Below, piece after piece: positions 5,418 to 5,584 of a stretch of 5,584 nucleotides of DNA. A program made the position numbers and the translations under genes. The notes beneath the pieces are model-generated. The model did not search any database. It was given only the letters and a program-made list of their open reading frames with translations, and was not told the DNA's origin. Every line of letters begins with the position of its first letter. Position 1 is the first letter of the stretch. Source of the stretch: Clostridiales bacterium (GTDB lineage: Bacteria > Bacillota > Clostridia > Christensenellales > CAG-138); assembly GCA_012511925.1 (NCBI GenBank), contig JAAZFD010000211.1:1-5584 (forward strand), in the 5' to 3' direction.

Positions 5418-5584
5418 GGGTTTGCCCCTGTACTTTCAGCAGGAATTGAACAAAACAAGGGCTTGTGCCCCATGTTCCAGTAGGAATGGTATGAAAAAAG
5501 GACTTGTGCCTGATGTTCCAGTAAGAATGGCATGATATACGGGTTTGTGCCTGGTGTTTCAGTAGGAATGTTATGAAATAAGGG
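5418..5584. repeat. Tandem 41-bp direct repeats, four full units and the start of a fifth
   Basis: Units start at 5418, 5459, 5500 and 5541, each exactly 41 bp, and a fifth begins with GGG at 5582 at the window edge. Each carries a GG-x-(C/T)TTG-(T/C)-(G/C)CC box, a middle (T/C)CAG(T/C)A box and a GAAT box at the same phase. Copies have diverged, the first most. In the second unit GGGC-TTGT-GCCC and TTCC-AGTA-GGAA are both perfect small dyads. The 41-bp period is not a multiple of three and no frame is kept, so this is non-coding. There is no spacer, so it is not a CRISPR array. Iteron-type origin or regulator-binding array is the leading reading. Confidence 0.88.

Noticed and set aside
5258..5533. 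A 91-codon minus-strand frame across the repeat array
   Set aside because: It crosses 41-bp non-coding repeats and changes register in each unit, and the composition is unlike a folded protein. It is the byproduct of a stop-free stretch.
5418..5584. Repeat array as a CRISPR
   Set aside because: Units are contiguous 41-bp degenerate copies with no unique spacers, and no cas gene is present.

Overview
This is an AT-rich window with strong AGGAGG-type ribosome binding sites, short intergenic gaps and ImmA-, DUF927- and serine-recombinase-type genes. Together these point to mobile DNA in a low-GC Gram-positive bacterium (Bacillota), most likely a clostridial relative. That placement is inference; no rRNA or core gene is present to confirm it.

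Layout. Positions 1-420 (+) hold the C-terminal part of an ImmA/IrrE-type zinc metallopeptidase cut by the window edge, followed by a small hairpin at 427-442. Positions 570-1427 (-) hold a protein of unknown function that resembles the DUF6414 family. It has a good SD and a strong extended -10 promoter about 160 bp upstream, so its leader is long and contains a 52-bp dyad. Positions 1428-1796 contain no protein gene. They hold that promoter, a possible short plus-strand RNA unit, and back-to-back terminators.

Positions 1797-5062 (-) form one tight operon transcribed right to left: a 539-aa DUF927-type P-loop ATPase, then a 60-aa unknown protein, then a 498-aa large serine recombinase. The reading frames overlap by 11 and 23 bases, so the three are very probably translationally coupled. 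A helicase-like ATPase, a small protein and a serine recombinase in this order resemble the replication/recombination core of staphylococcal cassette chromosome (SCC) elements (cch, a small ORF, ccr). This window looks like a distant, apparently non-staphylococcal relative of that core.

Positions 5063-5584 lie upstream of the operon. They hold a possible 28-codon leader ORF with a perfect SD inside it, an AT-rich stretch with an inverted repeat, and an array of exactly 41-bp direct repeats running off the window edge. Iteron-like repeats beside an AT-rich dyad and a helicase operon would suit a replication origin or control region; this is inference.

Working model: the ATPase and small protein act on element DNA, perhaps copying it after excision, and the recombinase excises and integrates it. 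The ImmA and DUF6414-like genes are either cargo or flanking DNA. The element's ends cannot be placed from this window alone.
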